Shown here: piece by piece, positions 8,987 through 17,065 of the stretch
Layout: every line of letters starts with the position of its first letter
Position numbering within the stretch: position 1 is the stretch's first letter
Source of the DNA: Halopiger xanaduensis SH-6
GTDB lineage: Archaea; Halobacteriota; Halobacteria; Halobacteriales; Natrialbaceae
DNA length: 64,000 nucleotides
Assembly (NCBI RefSeq): GCF_000217715.1
Contig: NC_015666.1
Span: forward strand, 942,270 to 1,006,269
Reading direction: 5' to 3'
The notes under the pieces: model-generated
Databases searched by the model: none
What the model saw: only the letters and a program-made list of their open reading frames with translations
Told to the model about the DNA's origin: nothing
Position numbers and translations under genes: made by a program

Positions 8987-9069
8987 GCTGTATGGTACCC
9001 GCGCCCGCTCCTTAAACACGCTGCTGGCCCGAGGTTCCGCTGCTCGTTCCGGCGCGTCCCACAGCCGGG

Positions 9070-9085
9070 GATTCGTTCTCGAATC
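9070..9085. promoter_or_regulatory. Inverted repeat between divergent M50 protease and wHTH genes
   Basis: gattcg-ttct-cgaatc is a perfect six-base inverted repeat in the 206-bp divergent promoter region. The TATA-like ttatac at 9164-9169 serves the rightward gene. Because that gene encodes a DNA-binding protein, the repeat is a candidate autoregulatory or shared operator. This is weak evidence by itself. Confidence 0.3.
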
Positions 9086-9192
9086 GAGGACGGTCACCCC
9101 TGATTCAAGACATATTATCGCATACTTATCGAATAGTCCGTATAACCACCTTGCACCATAGAGTTATACAGGAGTTCGTGGACGGTGGATGT

Positions 9193-9435
9193 ATGCTATC
9201 AGAAACGCAACAGCGTTCTCCGACCGAAATCGACCCGCTACCGCCCGAACTCGAGTCCTCGCAGGGCAAACTCGTCTACCTGTTCCTCGAGTCGACCGGC
9301 GGCGCGACGGTGACCGACCTGCACCGATCGCTGGGGATGCAGAAGATGGCGATCCTGAGCGTGCTCGAGGCGCTCTCGGCGCAGGGCCTCGTCGAGCGGA
9401 CGGGGACGGAGTACGCGCCGGTGGCGGCGAACTGA
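9193..9435 (+). CDS. Small winged-helix DNA-binding protein
   Basis: An 80-residue protein consisting almost entirely of one winged helix-turn-helix. A helix (QGKLVYLFLESTGG) is followed by the turn (TVTDLHRSLGMQKMAILSVLEALSAQGLVER) and a short wing. It looks like TrmB/MarR-type minimal regulators in haloarchaea. The ATG at 9193 lies 24-29 nt after TATA-like ttatac (9164-9169), so the transcript is probably leaderless. A longer frame would need a TTG start before that TATA box. It is divergent from the site-2 protease and may regulate it or itself; that is inference from position. Confidence 0.8.
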   Translation: MLSETQQRSPTEIDPLPPELESSQGKLVYLFLESTGGATVTDLHRSLGMQKMAILSVLEALSAQGLVERTGTEYAPVAAN

Positions 9436-9634
9436 GCGGCGGGAGTCTCGGTAGCCGCGCCCGACCGCGCGCATCTACGCTCTATCCTCTCTGCGGTTCG
9501 ACCTCGAGCGACCGTCAGAATGCGACCGATTCTCACGCTTCGGCCCCGTCACCGCTCCGGTAGCCGCCCTGCTGGAGGCGACGGTTCGAAGCCTTTATCC
9601 GCACGGTAGGCTTCCGTTTTCGTAAGTAACCACC

Positions 9635-10165
9635 ATGTCCGACAAACCTGCCTCCATGTACCGGGAGATCAGTAAGCCGGCATACACGCGCCGCGAATAC
9701 ATTACTGGCATCCCGGGTTCGAAGATCGCACAGCACAAGATGGGCGACGTCAGCAAGGACCCCGAGGATTACCCGATCCAGATCAGCCTCATCACCGAGG
9801 AAGAGGTCCAGATCCGCCACGGATCGCTCGAGGCCTCGCGCCTCTCGGCAAATCGCCACATGCTGAAAAACGCCGGCGAGAACAACTACAAGATGATCCT
9901 GCGCAAGTTCCCCCACCACGTCATCCGGGAGAACAAGCAGGCGACCGGCGCGGGTGCGGACCGTGTGTCCGACGGGATGCGCCAGGCGTTCGGGAAGATC
10001 GTCGGCACCGCGGCTCGCATCGACGAGGGCGAGCGCATCTTCACCGTCTGGTGTGACGTCGACGACGCCGAGTTCGCCAAGGACGCGTTCCGCCGCGCCT
10101 ACAACAAGATCTCGCCGCCGTGCCGTATCGTCGTCGAGAAGGGCGAAGAGAAGCTGATCGCATAA
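9635..10165 (+). CDS. rpl10e: Large-subunit ribosomal protein L10e (uL16)
   Basis: Archaeal/eukaryotic L10e, equivalent to bacterial L16, at the A-site side of the 50S subunit. The 176-residue length is usual. Diagnostic segments are [20 protein letters not shown] at the N terminus, [21 protein letters not shown], and [18 protein letters not shown]-like CTTTATCC (9592-9599) precedes the ATG by about 40 nt. It stands alone, which is usual for this gene in haloarchaea, and is followed by an unusual hairpin-rich intergenic region. Confidence 0.97.
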   Translation: MSDKPASMYREISKPAYTRREYITGIPGSKIAQHKMGDVSKDPEDYPIQISLITEEEVQIRHGSLEASRLSANRHMLKNAGENNYKMILRKFPHHVIRENKQATGAGADRVSDGMRQAFGKIVGTAARIDEGERIFTVWCDVDDAEFAKDAFRRAYNKISPPCRIVVEKGEEKLIA

Positions 10166-10571
10166 CGAAGTTTTGCTCTGCGGGCCGCCGTTGGCGGCCC
10201 TCGGCAAAATCTCCAAAAGAGCGCTACGCGCTCTTTTGGACCTCGCGGAGCTTCGCTCCGCTCAGATTCGATTAAAAACACTCCTCCCTCCGTTCTCTCG
10301 CTTCGTAGCGGCGCGTAGCGCCGCAGTCGCTCGTTCACATCAGTCGTCGGCCCGCTCGTTCGCTCCGCTCACTCGCGGTCAGTAACGGTGTGACAGCCTG
10401 CCCTCCCCCGTTGAGCGAAACTTTCAATTTCGCGATGCTCGGAAGAGCTTGCTCTTCCGTTGGGTCGCGCGGCTCTCGCAGGTGCTCGAGCCGCGCTCCC
10501 GGCCGGTCAGAACGATCGGCCGATTGCGGCAACAGTAACGCCCTTTTCTCACAACATGATATGAAGGGAAC
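10166..10571. repeat. Hairpin-rich intergenic block
   Basis: This 406-bp gene-free stretch holds five compact inverted repeats. They are gggccgcc-gtt-ggcggccc (10182-10200), ccaaaagagcgc-tac-gcgctcttttgg with 12 perfect pairs (10213-10239), gcggagc-ttc-gctccgc (10245-10261), gcggcgc-gta-gcgccgc (10308-10324) and cggaagag-cttg-ctcttccg (10440-10459). Four have three-base loops. The first could terminate rpl10e transcription; the rest look like a degenerate repetitive element. The right edge carries the promoter of the next gene (CCCTTTTCTC near 10540). No ORF here has normal coding character. Confidence 0.8.
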
Positions 10572-10793
10572 ATGGGGATTCGGGAGAAGGTGCTCTCGAC
10601 CGACTGGGACGAGTGGAACCATCCGAGACGCGCGATCCTTTTTCTCGTTCTCGTTGCCGGCGTCGCAGGTGGGATAGCCTCGGCCGTCCTCAAGCTGGTT
10701 CCCGGACCGCGGTTCGTCGGCATCGTCGTCGCGTCGTTCTGCGCCGGTGCGATCGTACTGATCGCGGGAACGATACTCGCCGCGGTCGATTGA
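10572..10793 (+). CDS. Small two-TM membrane protein
   Basis: A 73-residue protein with a charged N terminus (MGIREKVLSTDWDEWNHPRR) and two hydrophobic helices, about residues 21-43 and 48-71, ending in D. A TATA-like CCCTTTTCTC lies about 28 nt upstream of the ATG, which supports this start and a leaderless transcript. Family unknown to me; it resembles small conserved haloarchaeal membrane proteins. Confidence 0.72.
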   Translation: MGIREKVLSTDWDEWNHPRRAILFLVLVAGVAGGIASAVLKLVPGPRFVGIVVASFCAGAIVLIAGTILAAVD

Positions 10794-10874
10794 GGGACCG
10801 CATCTGATCTGCGCGCCGTTCCACATCCGGCCGTCTCGAGCACCTTTTTGCCCGCTCATTCCCGAGTAGTGCGT

Positions 10875-11753
10875 ATGATCGATCTCGCGGTCGCCAACGC
10901 GAAGGAAACGTTTCAGCGGATGGCGGAGCCGCTGGCCGAGCGCGGCATCCGGGTTCACCACGTGCCCGCGAGCGAGCGCGCGGTGGATCTGACCGACCCG
11001 CCGTGGGAGCCCGACGAGTACGACGTCGGCTTCGTCTATCCCGGGCGACTTATGGAGGGCGGCGTCGCCGACGCCCTGCTCGAGATTCCGTGGCTCAACG
11101 ACCACGAAACTGTCCTCACCTCCAGAAACAAGGCGGAGGTGCTCGCTCGCCTCGAGCGGGCCGACCTGCCGGTCCCGAAGTCGGTGTACGTCTCGAATGA
11201 CGTCGGCGAAGCGGAGCTGACCGACGTCTTCGAGCGGTTCGAGCCGCCGGTGGTGGTCAAGCCAAATTCGACCACGCGCGGCGTCGGGGTCGCGAAGGCC
11301 CACGACCTGGACTCGTTTTTGGGGATCTGCGACTACCTCTCGCTGGTCCACGACTACAAGGCGACAGGGGACCGCTCGTTTCTGGTGCAGGAGTACCTCC
11401 CCGACGCGGTCGACTACCGCGTGATGGTGCTGGAAGGCGAGTACGTCGGCGCGGTCGAGCGACGACTGCCTGACGATGCCGTCACAGAGGGACAGTGGAA
11501 GCACAACGTCCACCGGGGGGCCAAGGCGACGGGGGTTGAACTGCCCGACGAACACAGGGAACTGGCCGAGGCCGTCGCCGCGGCGCTCGAGATTCCGTTC
11601 CTGGGTGTCGACCTGCTCGAGACCGAGGATCGGCTGGTGGTCAACGAGACGAACGCGCGGCCGACGATCGACGAGGCGACGAAGTACGAGCCGGGATTTT
11701 ACGATCGGCTCGCGGACGCGATTCGCGGCGTTGCGGAGCGCGGGAACGAGTAG
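10875..11753 (+). CDS. RimK-type ATP-grasp ligase
   Basis: ATP-grasp carboxylate-amine ligase of the RimK/LysX/CofF type, 292 residues. The central domain has VVVKPNSTTRGVGV (nucleotide-binding loop), FLVQEYLP, VDYRVMVLEGEYVGAVER, and the metal-binding end LGVDLLE...VVNETNARPTID. Such enzymes add amino acids to carrier proteins, coenzyme F420 or ribosomal protein tails; which applies here cannot be read from the sequence. The start at 10875 follows TATA-like ACCTTTTTGCC (10840-10849) by about 27 nt, favouring it over the upstream codon at 10848. Some haloarchaeal homologues are annotated as lysine biosynthesis LysX, but no amino-group-carrier gene is nearby. Confidence 0.88.
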   Translation: MIDLAVANAKETFQRMAEPLAERGIRVHHVPASERAVDLTDPPWEPDEYDVGFVYPGRLMEGGVADALLEIPWLNDHETVLTSRNKAEVLARLERADLPVPKSVYVSNDVGEAELTDVFERFEPPVVVKPNSTTRGVGVAKAHDLDSFLGICDYLSLVHDYKATGDRSFLVQEYLPDAVDYRVMVLEGEYVGAVERRLPDDAVTEGQWKHNVHRGAKATGVELPDEHRELAEAVAAALEIPFLGVDLLETEDRLVVNETNARPTIDEATKYEPGFYDRLADAIRGVAERGNE

Positions 11754-11877
11754 TCGTCGGCGCTGACGGATCCGCTCGGTCGCGGGACGGACGCGGACGG
11801 GCGGAGCCGCAAACGAAACCACCATCGCGGTTCGCCCGACCGGAGAACAAGCCGCGACGGTGACCGCGACGTTCTGC

Positions 11878-12279
11878 TTACTCGAGACTGATGTCGGACG
11901 ATTCCTCGGCGGGGTCGAAGACGACCTCGAGAACGCCGTTGTTGTACGTTGCGGAGGCGGTGTGTTCGTTGACGCGGGTCGGCAGCGAGACGCGCTCGTC
12001 GTACTGGCGGTGGTCGCTGCCGGCGGAGATGGTTAGGGTCTTGCCGTCGCACTCGAGTTCGATGTTGTCCTTCTCCACGCCGGGGAGGTCCGCGACGACG
12101 CGGATCTCGTCGTCGGTCTCGTGGATGTCGACGTGGGTGTCGGCGCCGAAGCCGCTGTCGGCGGTGCTCGAGGTGTTGAAGTCGACGTTCCCGTCGGCAC
12201 CGTTCATCATCTCGTTCATCATCCGTTCGATTTCGCGAAACAGGTCGTCGAAGGGTTCGTCGCGGTCGTCTCGGCGCAT
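11878..12279 (-). CDS. Hsp20/alpha-crystallin small heat-shock protein
   Basis: ATP-independent chaperone of 133 residues. A short N-terminal region with DDLFREIERMMNEMMNG is followed by an alpha-crystallin domain (VDIHETDDEIRVVADLPGVEKDNIELE to YNNGVLEVVFD). The family's A-x-x-x-n-G-V-L motif is present as ATYNNGVLEV. The C-terminal I-x-I/V tail is represented by DISLE. The ATG at 12279 is chosen because the upstream alternative is TTG. A T-rich box (TTTTTGC, about 12304-12310) stands about 27 nt before it. Convergent with the RimK-like gene. Confidence 0.92.
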   Translation of the reverse strand: MRRDDRDEPFDDLFREIERMMNEMMNGADGNVDFNTSSTADSGFGADTHVDIHETDDEIRVVADLPGVEKDNIELECDGKTLTISAGSDHRQYDERVSLPTRVNEHTASATYNNGVLEVVFDPAEESSDISLE

Positions 12280-12410
12280 GGGTGTGTATAAGAAGGGGAG
12301 GTGCAAAAACTTTCCCCGCGGTTCGATCGGTGAGCGGCGGTCGGCGCTCGAGCGGTCGTCGGTCTCACTGCGAGACGGACCGCGATTCGGGCTGGTCTCG
12401 GGTGTGTATC

Positions 12411-13496
12411 TCAGTCGTCCGACGAGACCCGCTCTGTAGGCCGTTGTTCGGCGGTGAGATTCTCGCGGCCGCAGAGTCGACCGAGGTCGATGCCGAGCGT
12501 CTCGTTCGTCAGCGACCGGCTCTCGGGACCGTCGAGGAGTCCCGTGAGCGCGCGGATCGCGTCGACGTTCTCCGGCACCACGTCGGCTTCCTGGTGGATC
12601 GCCTGCATGCAGTACAGGTCCCGTCCCTGCAGCGTGATCGACTCGCCCCAGATGCAGTTCTCCCAGATGTCGCCGCGGGGGCGGCCCGCGTCCATCGCGA
12701 AGTCCTTGAGCGTCCCGGCGCCGTCGATGCCGGCGTACTCCGGAATCGTGAGGAGGCGATCCTCCGCGCGGAACAGGTCGCGAACGTCGTCGACGCCGTC
12801 GGGGTCGTCCTCGAGAGTGACGTTGACGGCGTGGACGTGCATCATCGTCGTGGGGACCTTCAGGCCGATGGTGTCGATGTCGAGTTCGGGAAAAACGGTC
12901 TGGACGTCGGGGCCGTGGTGTGAGGGGATCGAAACCGGGTCAGGAACCGTGTCGTTGATCGGGCCACGCCCGGTCTGGTCGGGGTCGCCGCCCCGGCGGA
13001 CCAGCGTGACGCGGGCCTTGTCGATGCCGTAGGTCTCGTGCAGCGGCGCGAGAAACCGTGAGAGGCCGGTCGTGTTGCAGGAGACGACGCGGGCGTAGTC
13101 GGCGTCCTCGGCTTCCGCGAAGTTCGCTCGAGCGTTGAAGCTCACTTCGGCGACGGTCGCGTCCTCGCCGCCCTGGAAGATCGCGGGGGTGTCGTGGCGT
13201 TCGTACAGCGGGCGGTTCTCGGCGCCGACGCCGGAGGGCGTGGCATCGACGATCACGTCGCTTTCCGCGACGAGGTCGTCGGCCGTGCCGGCCAGGTCGA
13301 TGCCGATCTCGCGGAACCCGTCGGCGCGGTCCTCGTCGGCGGCGTAGACGGGGTAGTCCGCTTCCGCGGCCCCGACGGCCACGTAATCCGGACTCCGTTT
13401 CGCGACCCCGCGGACCGTCATGTCGGGTTGCGCCCGAACTGCGTCCGCAACGCGTTTGCCGATGGTTCCGTACCCGTTGATGCCGACCCGTATCAT
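12411..13496 (-). CDS. gapII: Type II (archaeal) glyceraldehyde-3-phosphate dehydrogenase
   Basis: Archaeal phosphorylating GAPDH that interconverts glyceraldehyde-3-phosphate and 1,3-bisphosphoglycerate with NAD(P). It has 361 residues. The Rossmann start is [15 protein letters not shown], and the catalytic cysteine is Cys140 in [18 protein letters not shown] and [11 protein letters not shown] are typical of the archaeal type and absent from the bacterial type. In Haloferax the type II enzyme serves gluconeogenesis while type I serves glycolysis. The same division is likely here, given the divergent type I gene next door. A TATA-like CAGTTATGAG (13521-13530, minus strand) is about 25-30 nt from the start. 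Confidence 0.95.
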   Translation of the reverse strand: MIRVGINGYGTIGKRVADAVRAQPDMTVRGVAKRSPDYVAVGAAEADYPVYAADEDRADGFREIGIDLAGTADDLVAESDVIVDATPSGVGAENRPLYERHDTPAIFQGGEDATVAEVSFNARANFAEAEDADYARVVSCNTTGLSRFLAPLHETYGIDKARVTLVRRGGDPDQTGRGPINDTVPDPVSIPSHHGPDVQTVFPELDIDTIGLKVPTTMMHVHAVNVTLEDDPDGVDDVRDLFRAEDRLLTIPEYAGIDGAGTLKDFAMDAGRPRGDIWENCIWGESITLQGRDLYCMQAIHQEADVVPENVDAIRALTGLLDGPESRSLTNETLGIDLGRLCGRENLTAEQRPTERVSSDD

Positions 13497-13755
13497 ACGG
13501 TTCGTTCTCCACCGCGAACGCTCATAACTGTTTTGCAGGAAATTGATAGATCTTAACTCGAAATTGAGTTACTCGAGTAAAATCGCAACAGGGGAGTGTG
13601 TGAACTAGTACACACCAAGGGAAACTCACATATAAGGAATGTGGTAGTAGAGAAACTTCCAGCAGCCGCCGGGATGCTGATATATCTGTATCGATCGTTT
13701 ACCAACGTTTCGAAAGGGGCAACAACTTTAACGACGGGGCGCGTACTACTCGAAT
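13497..13755. promoter_or_regulatory. Divergent gapII/gapI promoter region with candidate operators
   Basis: The leftward TATA-like box lies at about 13523-13529 and the rightward one is ctttaac at 13726-13732. Between them are taactc-N6-gagtta (13554-13571), ttactcgagtaa (13569-13580, perfect) and gtgtgt-N8-acacac (13596-13615). At the rightward start, TACT-N7-GAGTG (13747-13762) overlaps the ATG. It is one base off the TACT-N7/8-GAGTA motif reported for TrmB in Halobacterium. The AACTC/GAGTT words are repeated unusually often for this GC-rich DNA. Regulatory function is inferred. Confidence 0.6.
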
Positions 13756-14829
13756 ATGAGTGAACATTCGTACAGCGGTGGCGCGGGGTCGGACGGAGCG
13801 CTTCGAATCGGCCTCAACGGGTTCGGCCGAATCGGGCGAAACGTCCTGCGTGCGTCGCTGTCCGACGACAACGTCGAGATCGTCGCCATCAACGACGTGA
13901 TGGACGCGGACGACATGGAGTATCTGCTCCGATACGACTCGGTCCACGGCCGACTCGACGACGTTTCCCGCGACGGCGACACGCTCCACATCGGCGACCG
14001 CGAGATCGAACTGCTCTCCGAGCGCGACCCGGCCCAACTGCCCTGGGACGAACTCGACATCGACGTCGCCTTCGAGGCGACCGGCCTGTTCCGTACCTAC
14101 GACGACGCCGCCCAGCACCTTGAAGCCGGCGCCGACAAGGTCGTCATCTCGGCGCCGCCGAAGGGCGAGAAGGAGGTTCCGATGTTCGTCTACGGCGTCA
14201 ACCACGACGAGTACGACGGCGAAGACATCGTCTCGAACGCCTCCTGTACCACGAACTCCGTCGCGCCGGTCGCGAAGGTGCTCGACGAGGAGTTCGGCAT
14301 CGAGTCCGGTCTGCTGACGACCGTCCACGCCTACACCGGCACGCAGAGCATCGTCGACGGTCCGAGCAGCAAGCGCCGCCGCGGCCGCGCCGCCGCCGAG
14401 AACATCATCCCGACCACCACGGGCGCCGCCATCGCGGCCACCGAAGTCCTGCCCGAACTCGAGGGCAAGCTCGACGGGATGGCGATCCGCGTCCCCGTCC
14501 CGAACGGCTCGATCACGGACTTCACCGTCGACCTCGAGGAGGACGTCACGAAGGAGGAACTCGAGGAAGCGTTCCGCGACGCGGCAGATAACGAACTCGC
14601 CGGCATCCTGGGCTACACCGACGAGGAAATCGTCTCGCGGGACATCATCGGCCTGCCGTTCTCCTCGTACGTCGACCTGGAGGCCTCGATGGTGCTGGAG
14701 GACGGCCTCGTGAAGGTCCTGACCTGGTACGACAACGAGTACGGCTTCTCGAACCGGATGCTCGACCTCGCGACGTACGTCGCCGCCGAAGCGGACGACG
14801 TCGACGCCGAGGAAGCGGTCGCACAGTAA
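13756..14829 (+). CDS. gapI: Type I glyceraldehyde-3-phosphate dehydrogenase
   Basis: Bacterial-type GAPDH, 357 residues. The NAD-binding start is RIGLNGFGRIGRNV, the catalytic Cys164 lies in NASCTTNSVAP, and His191 lies in TTVHAYTGTQ. DGPSSKRRRGRAAAENIIP and WYDNEYGFSNRM are family signatures. In haloarchaea this form is associated with glycolytic (Entner-Doudoroff) flux. pgk begins 81 bp downstream with its own TATA-like box, so the two may be co-regulated rather than strictly co-transcribed. A short N-terminal extension (MSEHSYSGGAGSDGA) precedes the domain. The ATG is 24-30 nt after ctttaac. Confidence 0.97.
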   Translation: MSEHSYSGGAGSDGALRIGLNGFGRIGRNVLRASLSDDNVEIVAINDVMDADDMEYLLRYDSVHGRLDDVSRDGDTLHIGDREIELLSERDPAQLPWDELDIDVAFEATGLFRTYDDAAQHLEAGADKVVISAPPKGEKEVPMFVYGVNHDEYDGEDIVSNASCTTNSVAPVAKVLDEEFGIESGLLTTVHAYTGTQSIVDGPSSKRRRGRAAAENIIPTTTGAAIAATEVLPELEGKLDGMAIRVPVPNGSITDFTVDLEEDVTKEELEEAFRDAADNELAGILGYTDEEIVSRDIIGLPFSSYVDLEASMVLEDGLVKVLTWYDNEYGFSNRMLDLATYVAAEADDVDAEEAVAQ

Positions 14830-14910
14830 GCCGACGCCCCATCGGTCCCCGTCTCCGTCTATCGAACTTTTAAGCCCGTTCGCAGCCCTCTTTTCGCTAC
14901 GATCAACACC

Positions 14911-16119
14911 ATGACGACGTTCAAGACGCTCGACGACCTCGAGGCAGGACAGCAGCTACTGGTACGCATCGACATCAACGCCCCCGTCGAGGACGGGGTC
15001 GTTCAGGATAACCGCCGGTTCGCCCGCCACGCGGAGACGCTCGCGGAACTCCTCGAGAACGACCACGCGGTCGCCGTCCTCGCCCACCAGGGCCGGCCCG
15101 GCCGGGACACCTTCGTCTCGCTGGAGCAACACGCCGACATCCTCGCGGACCACCTCGACCGGGACGTCGACTTCGTCGCGGACACCTTCGGTGAGGACGC
15201 CCTTACGGCCATCGACGACCTCGAGTCCGGCGACGTGCTCGTGCTCGAGAACGCCCGGATGTGCGACGAGGAACTCCCCGAGGAGGAGCCCGAGGTCAAG
15301 GCCGAGACGGAGTTCGTCCAGACGCTGGCGCCCGAGTTCGACGCCTACGTCAACGACGCCTACTCGGCGGCCCACCGCTCGCACGCCTCGCTGGTCGGCT
15401 TCCCGCTCGTGATGGACGCCTACGCGGGCCGCGTGATGGAGGCCGAATATACGGCTAACTCCGCGATCCAGGAGCAGGAGTTCGACGGCCCCGTCACGAT
15501 GGTGCTGGGCGGGACGAAGGCCGAGGACCTCATCCCCGTCATCGAGCGGGTCGACGACACCGTCGACCGGTTCTGTCTGGGCGGCATCGTCGGCGAACTG
15601 TTCCTGCGCGCGGCCGGCCACGACGTCGGCTACGACGTCGAGGGCACCGAGTTCTTCGACCACCAGTGGGAAGATCATCAGGAGACGATCGAACGCGTTC
15701 TCGAGGAGTACGGCGACCGACTGCACCTCGCGAGCGACCTCGCCTACGAGGACGACGGCGAGCGCGCCGAGGAGGCCGTCGAGGACATCGAGAAGGAGAC
15801 GTCCTATCTGGACGTCGGCTCCGACACCGCCGACGAGTACGCCGGCCTCGTCCGCGAGTCGGAGGCCGTCTTCGTCAAGGGCGCGCTGGGCGTCTTCGAG
15901 GACGAGCGGTTCGCCGACGGCACCGTCGACGTGCTCTCGGCCATCGCGGAGACCGACTGCTTCTCCGTGATCGGCGGCGGCGACACCTCCCGCTCGATCG
16001 AGATGTACGGCCTCGAGGAGGACGACTTCGGGCACGTCTCGGTCGCCGGCGGCGCCTACGTCCGCGCGCTGACCGGCGAGGGGCTGGTCGGCGTCGACGT
16101 ACTGGAACGCGCGGCCTGA
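14911..16119 (+). CDS. pgk: Phosphoglycerate kinase
   Basis: Converts 1,3-bisphosphoglycerate and ADP to 3-phosphoglycerate and ATP, or the reverse. It has 402 residues. Signatures are LLVRIDINAPVEDG (N-terminal substrate site), VLAHQGRPGR, VNDAYSAAHRSHAS, MVLGGTKAEDLIP and the C-terminal nucleotide loop FSVIGGGDTSRSIEMYG. TATA-like CTTTTAAGC (14867-14875) lies about 40 nt before the ATG, so the leader would be short but not absent. Follows gapI in the same direction and completes a lower-glycolysis cassette. Confidence 0.97.
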   Translation: MTTFKTLDDLEAGQQLLVRIDINAPVEDGVVQDNRRFARHAETLAELLENDHAVAVLAHQGRPGRDTFVSLEQHADILADHLDRDVDFVADTFGEDALTAIDDLESGDVLVLENARMCDEELPEEEPEVKAETEFVQTLAPEFDAYVNDAYSAAHRSHASLVGFPLVMDAYAGRVMEAEYTANSAIQEQEFDGPVTMVLGGTKAEDLIPVIERVDDTVDRFCLGGIVGELFLRAAGHDVGYDVEGTEFFDHQWEDHQETIERVLEEYGDRLHLASDLAYEDDGERAEEAVEDIEKETSYLDVGSDTADEYAGLVRESEAVFVKGALGVFEDERFADGTVDVLSAIAETDCFSVIGGGDTSRSIEMYGLEEDDFGHVSVAGGAYVRALTGEGLVGVDVLERAA

Positions 16120-16194
16120 ACTGCAACCCCGTTCAGGCAGCCTGACTCTCACCTATCCTTACCTTCTTGGTGACCGCGCCCCCATCGGTTCGCA

Positions 16195-17040
16195 GTGGCG
16201 ACCGAAACCGAACCCGATCCCGGTTCCGACGAGCGATCCCGATACGTCGACGCGAGTGGCGACCCCGAGGCGGCCGTCGACGACGGGAACGGCGACGGCG
16301 CCGATCCCGACACCCGCGCCCTCGCCCTCGAGGAGGCCCGCACGACCTTCGACTACCAGGTCGAGCGCCTGCGGGAGATCGACGCCAAGGCGATCGAGAT
16401 CCTGAAGGCGAACCTGCTGATCATCGGCGTCTTCGTCACCGGGCTGTCGGTCGTCGGGCAGACCGACATCGACGTGCGGGCGTTCGTCAACCCCCACACC
16501 GCGTTCGGCGCCGTCCTCATGCTCGTCTCGACGGCGATCGCCGGCGTCACCTACACCACCTCGAACCTGCGCGGCGGCGTCGGCCGGGACGCCCTCGAGG
16601 CGGCGCTTTCCGACGGCGCGTTCGCCGAGCGACTCGTGCGCAGCTACGGGGAGTGGATCGAGTACAACGCCGCGGTGACGGCGGTCAACGACGTGCTCGT
16701 CACGATCACGGTGCTGCTGATCGTCGATTCGTTCGTCTTCGTCGTGGTCGGGATCGGCGTCGGCGCAGCCGATCTTTCGCCGATCGGCGTCTGGACGTCG
16801 TTCGCCGGGCTGACGCTCGTCCTCGGCTACCTGACGCACGTCGCCTATCAGATGGATCACGTCGGCTCCGTCGGTTCGAGCGAGGATCCGACTACGGCGA
16901 CGTTCGACGGGGTTCGCCTCTCGAAGGGCGCGACGCGCGGGCAGAGCCACGACGCGCTCCGGCGGACCGTCCGGGCGCGCGACGAAGGGACGACCGAGGC
17001 CGACGAGCGCGAGCGACATTCCCGCGAAGGGAAGACATAA
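16195..17040 (+). CDS. Four-TM membrane protein with acidic N terminus
   Basis: Starts with GTG; 281 residues. An acidic, disordered N terminus (1-45) leads into an amphipathic helix (EEARTTFDYQVERLREIDAKAIEILKAN) and then TM1 (LLIIGVFVTGLSVVG) and TM2 (about 100-120). After a loop come TM3 (VLVTITVLLIVDSFVFVVVGIGVG) and TM4 (VWTSFAGLTLVLGYLTHVAYQ). The tail is charged. A helix feeding directly into two TM pairs resembles membrane effectors or SLATT-like proteins, but no nucleotide cyclase or sensor gene is adjacent. Function is unknown to me. It is followed 25 bp later by the aminopeptidase gene on the same strand. Confidence 0.72.
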   Translation: MATETEPDPGSDERSRYVDASGDPEAAVDDGNGDGADPDTRALALEEARTTFDYQVERLREIDAKAIEILKANLLIIGVFVTGLSVVGQTDIDVRAFVNPHTAFGAVLMLVSTAIAGVTYTTSNLRGGVGRDALEAALSDGAFAERLVRSYGEWIEYNAAVTAVNDVLVTITVLLIVDSFVFVVVGIGVGAADLSPIGVWTSFAGLTLVLGYLTHVAYQMDHVGSVGSSEDPTTATFDGVRLSKGATRGQSHDALRRTVRARDEGTTEADERERHSREGKT

Positions 17041-17065
17041 CCCGCCGCTCGCCCCACGTTGAACC

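Noticed and set aside
12411-16119. gapI and gapII as one gene plus a pseudogene
   Set aside because: Both are full length with intact catalytic cysteines (Cys140 and Cys164) and belong to different GAPDH families.
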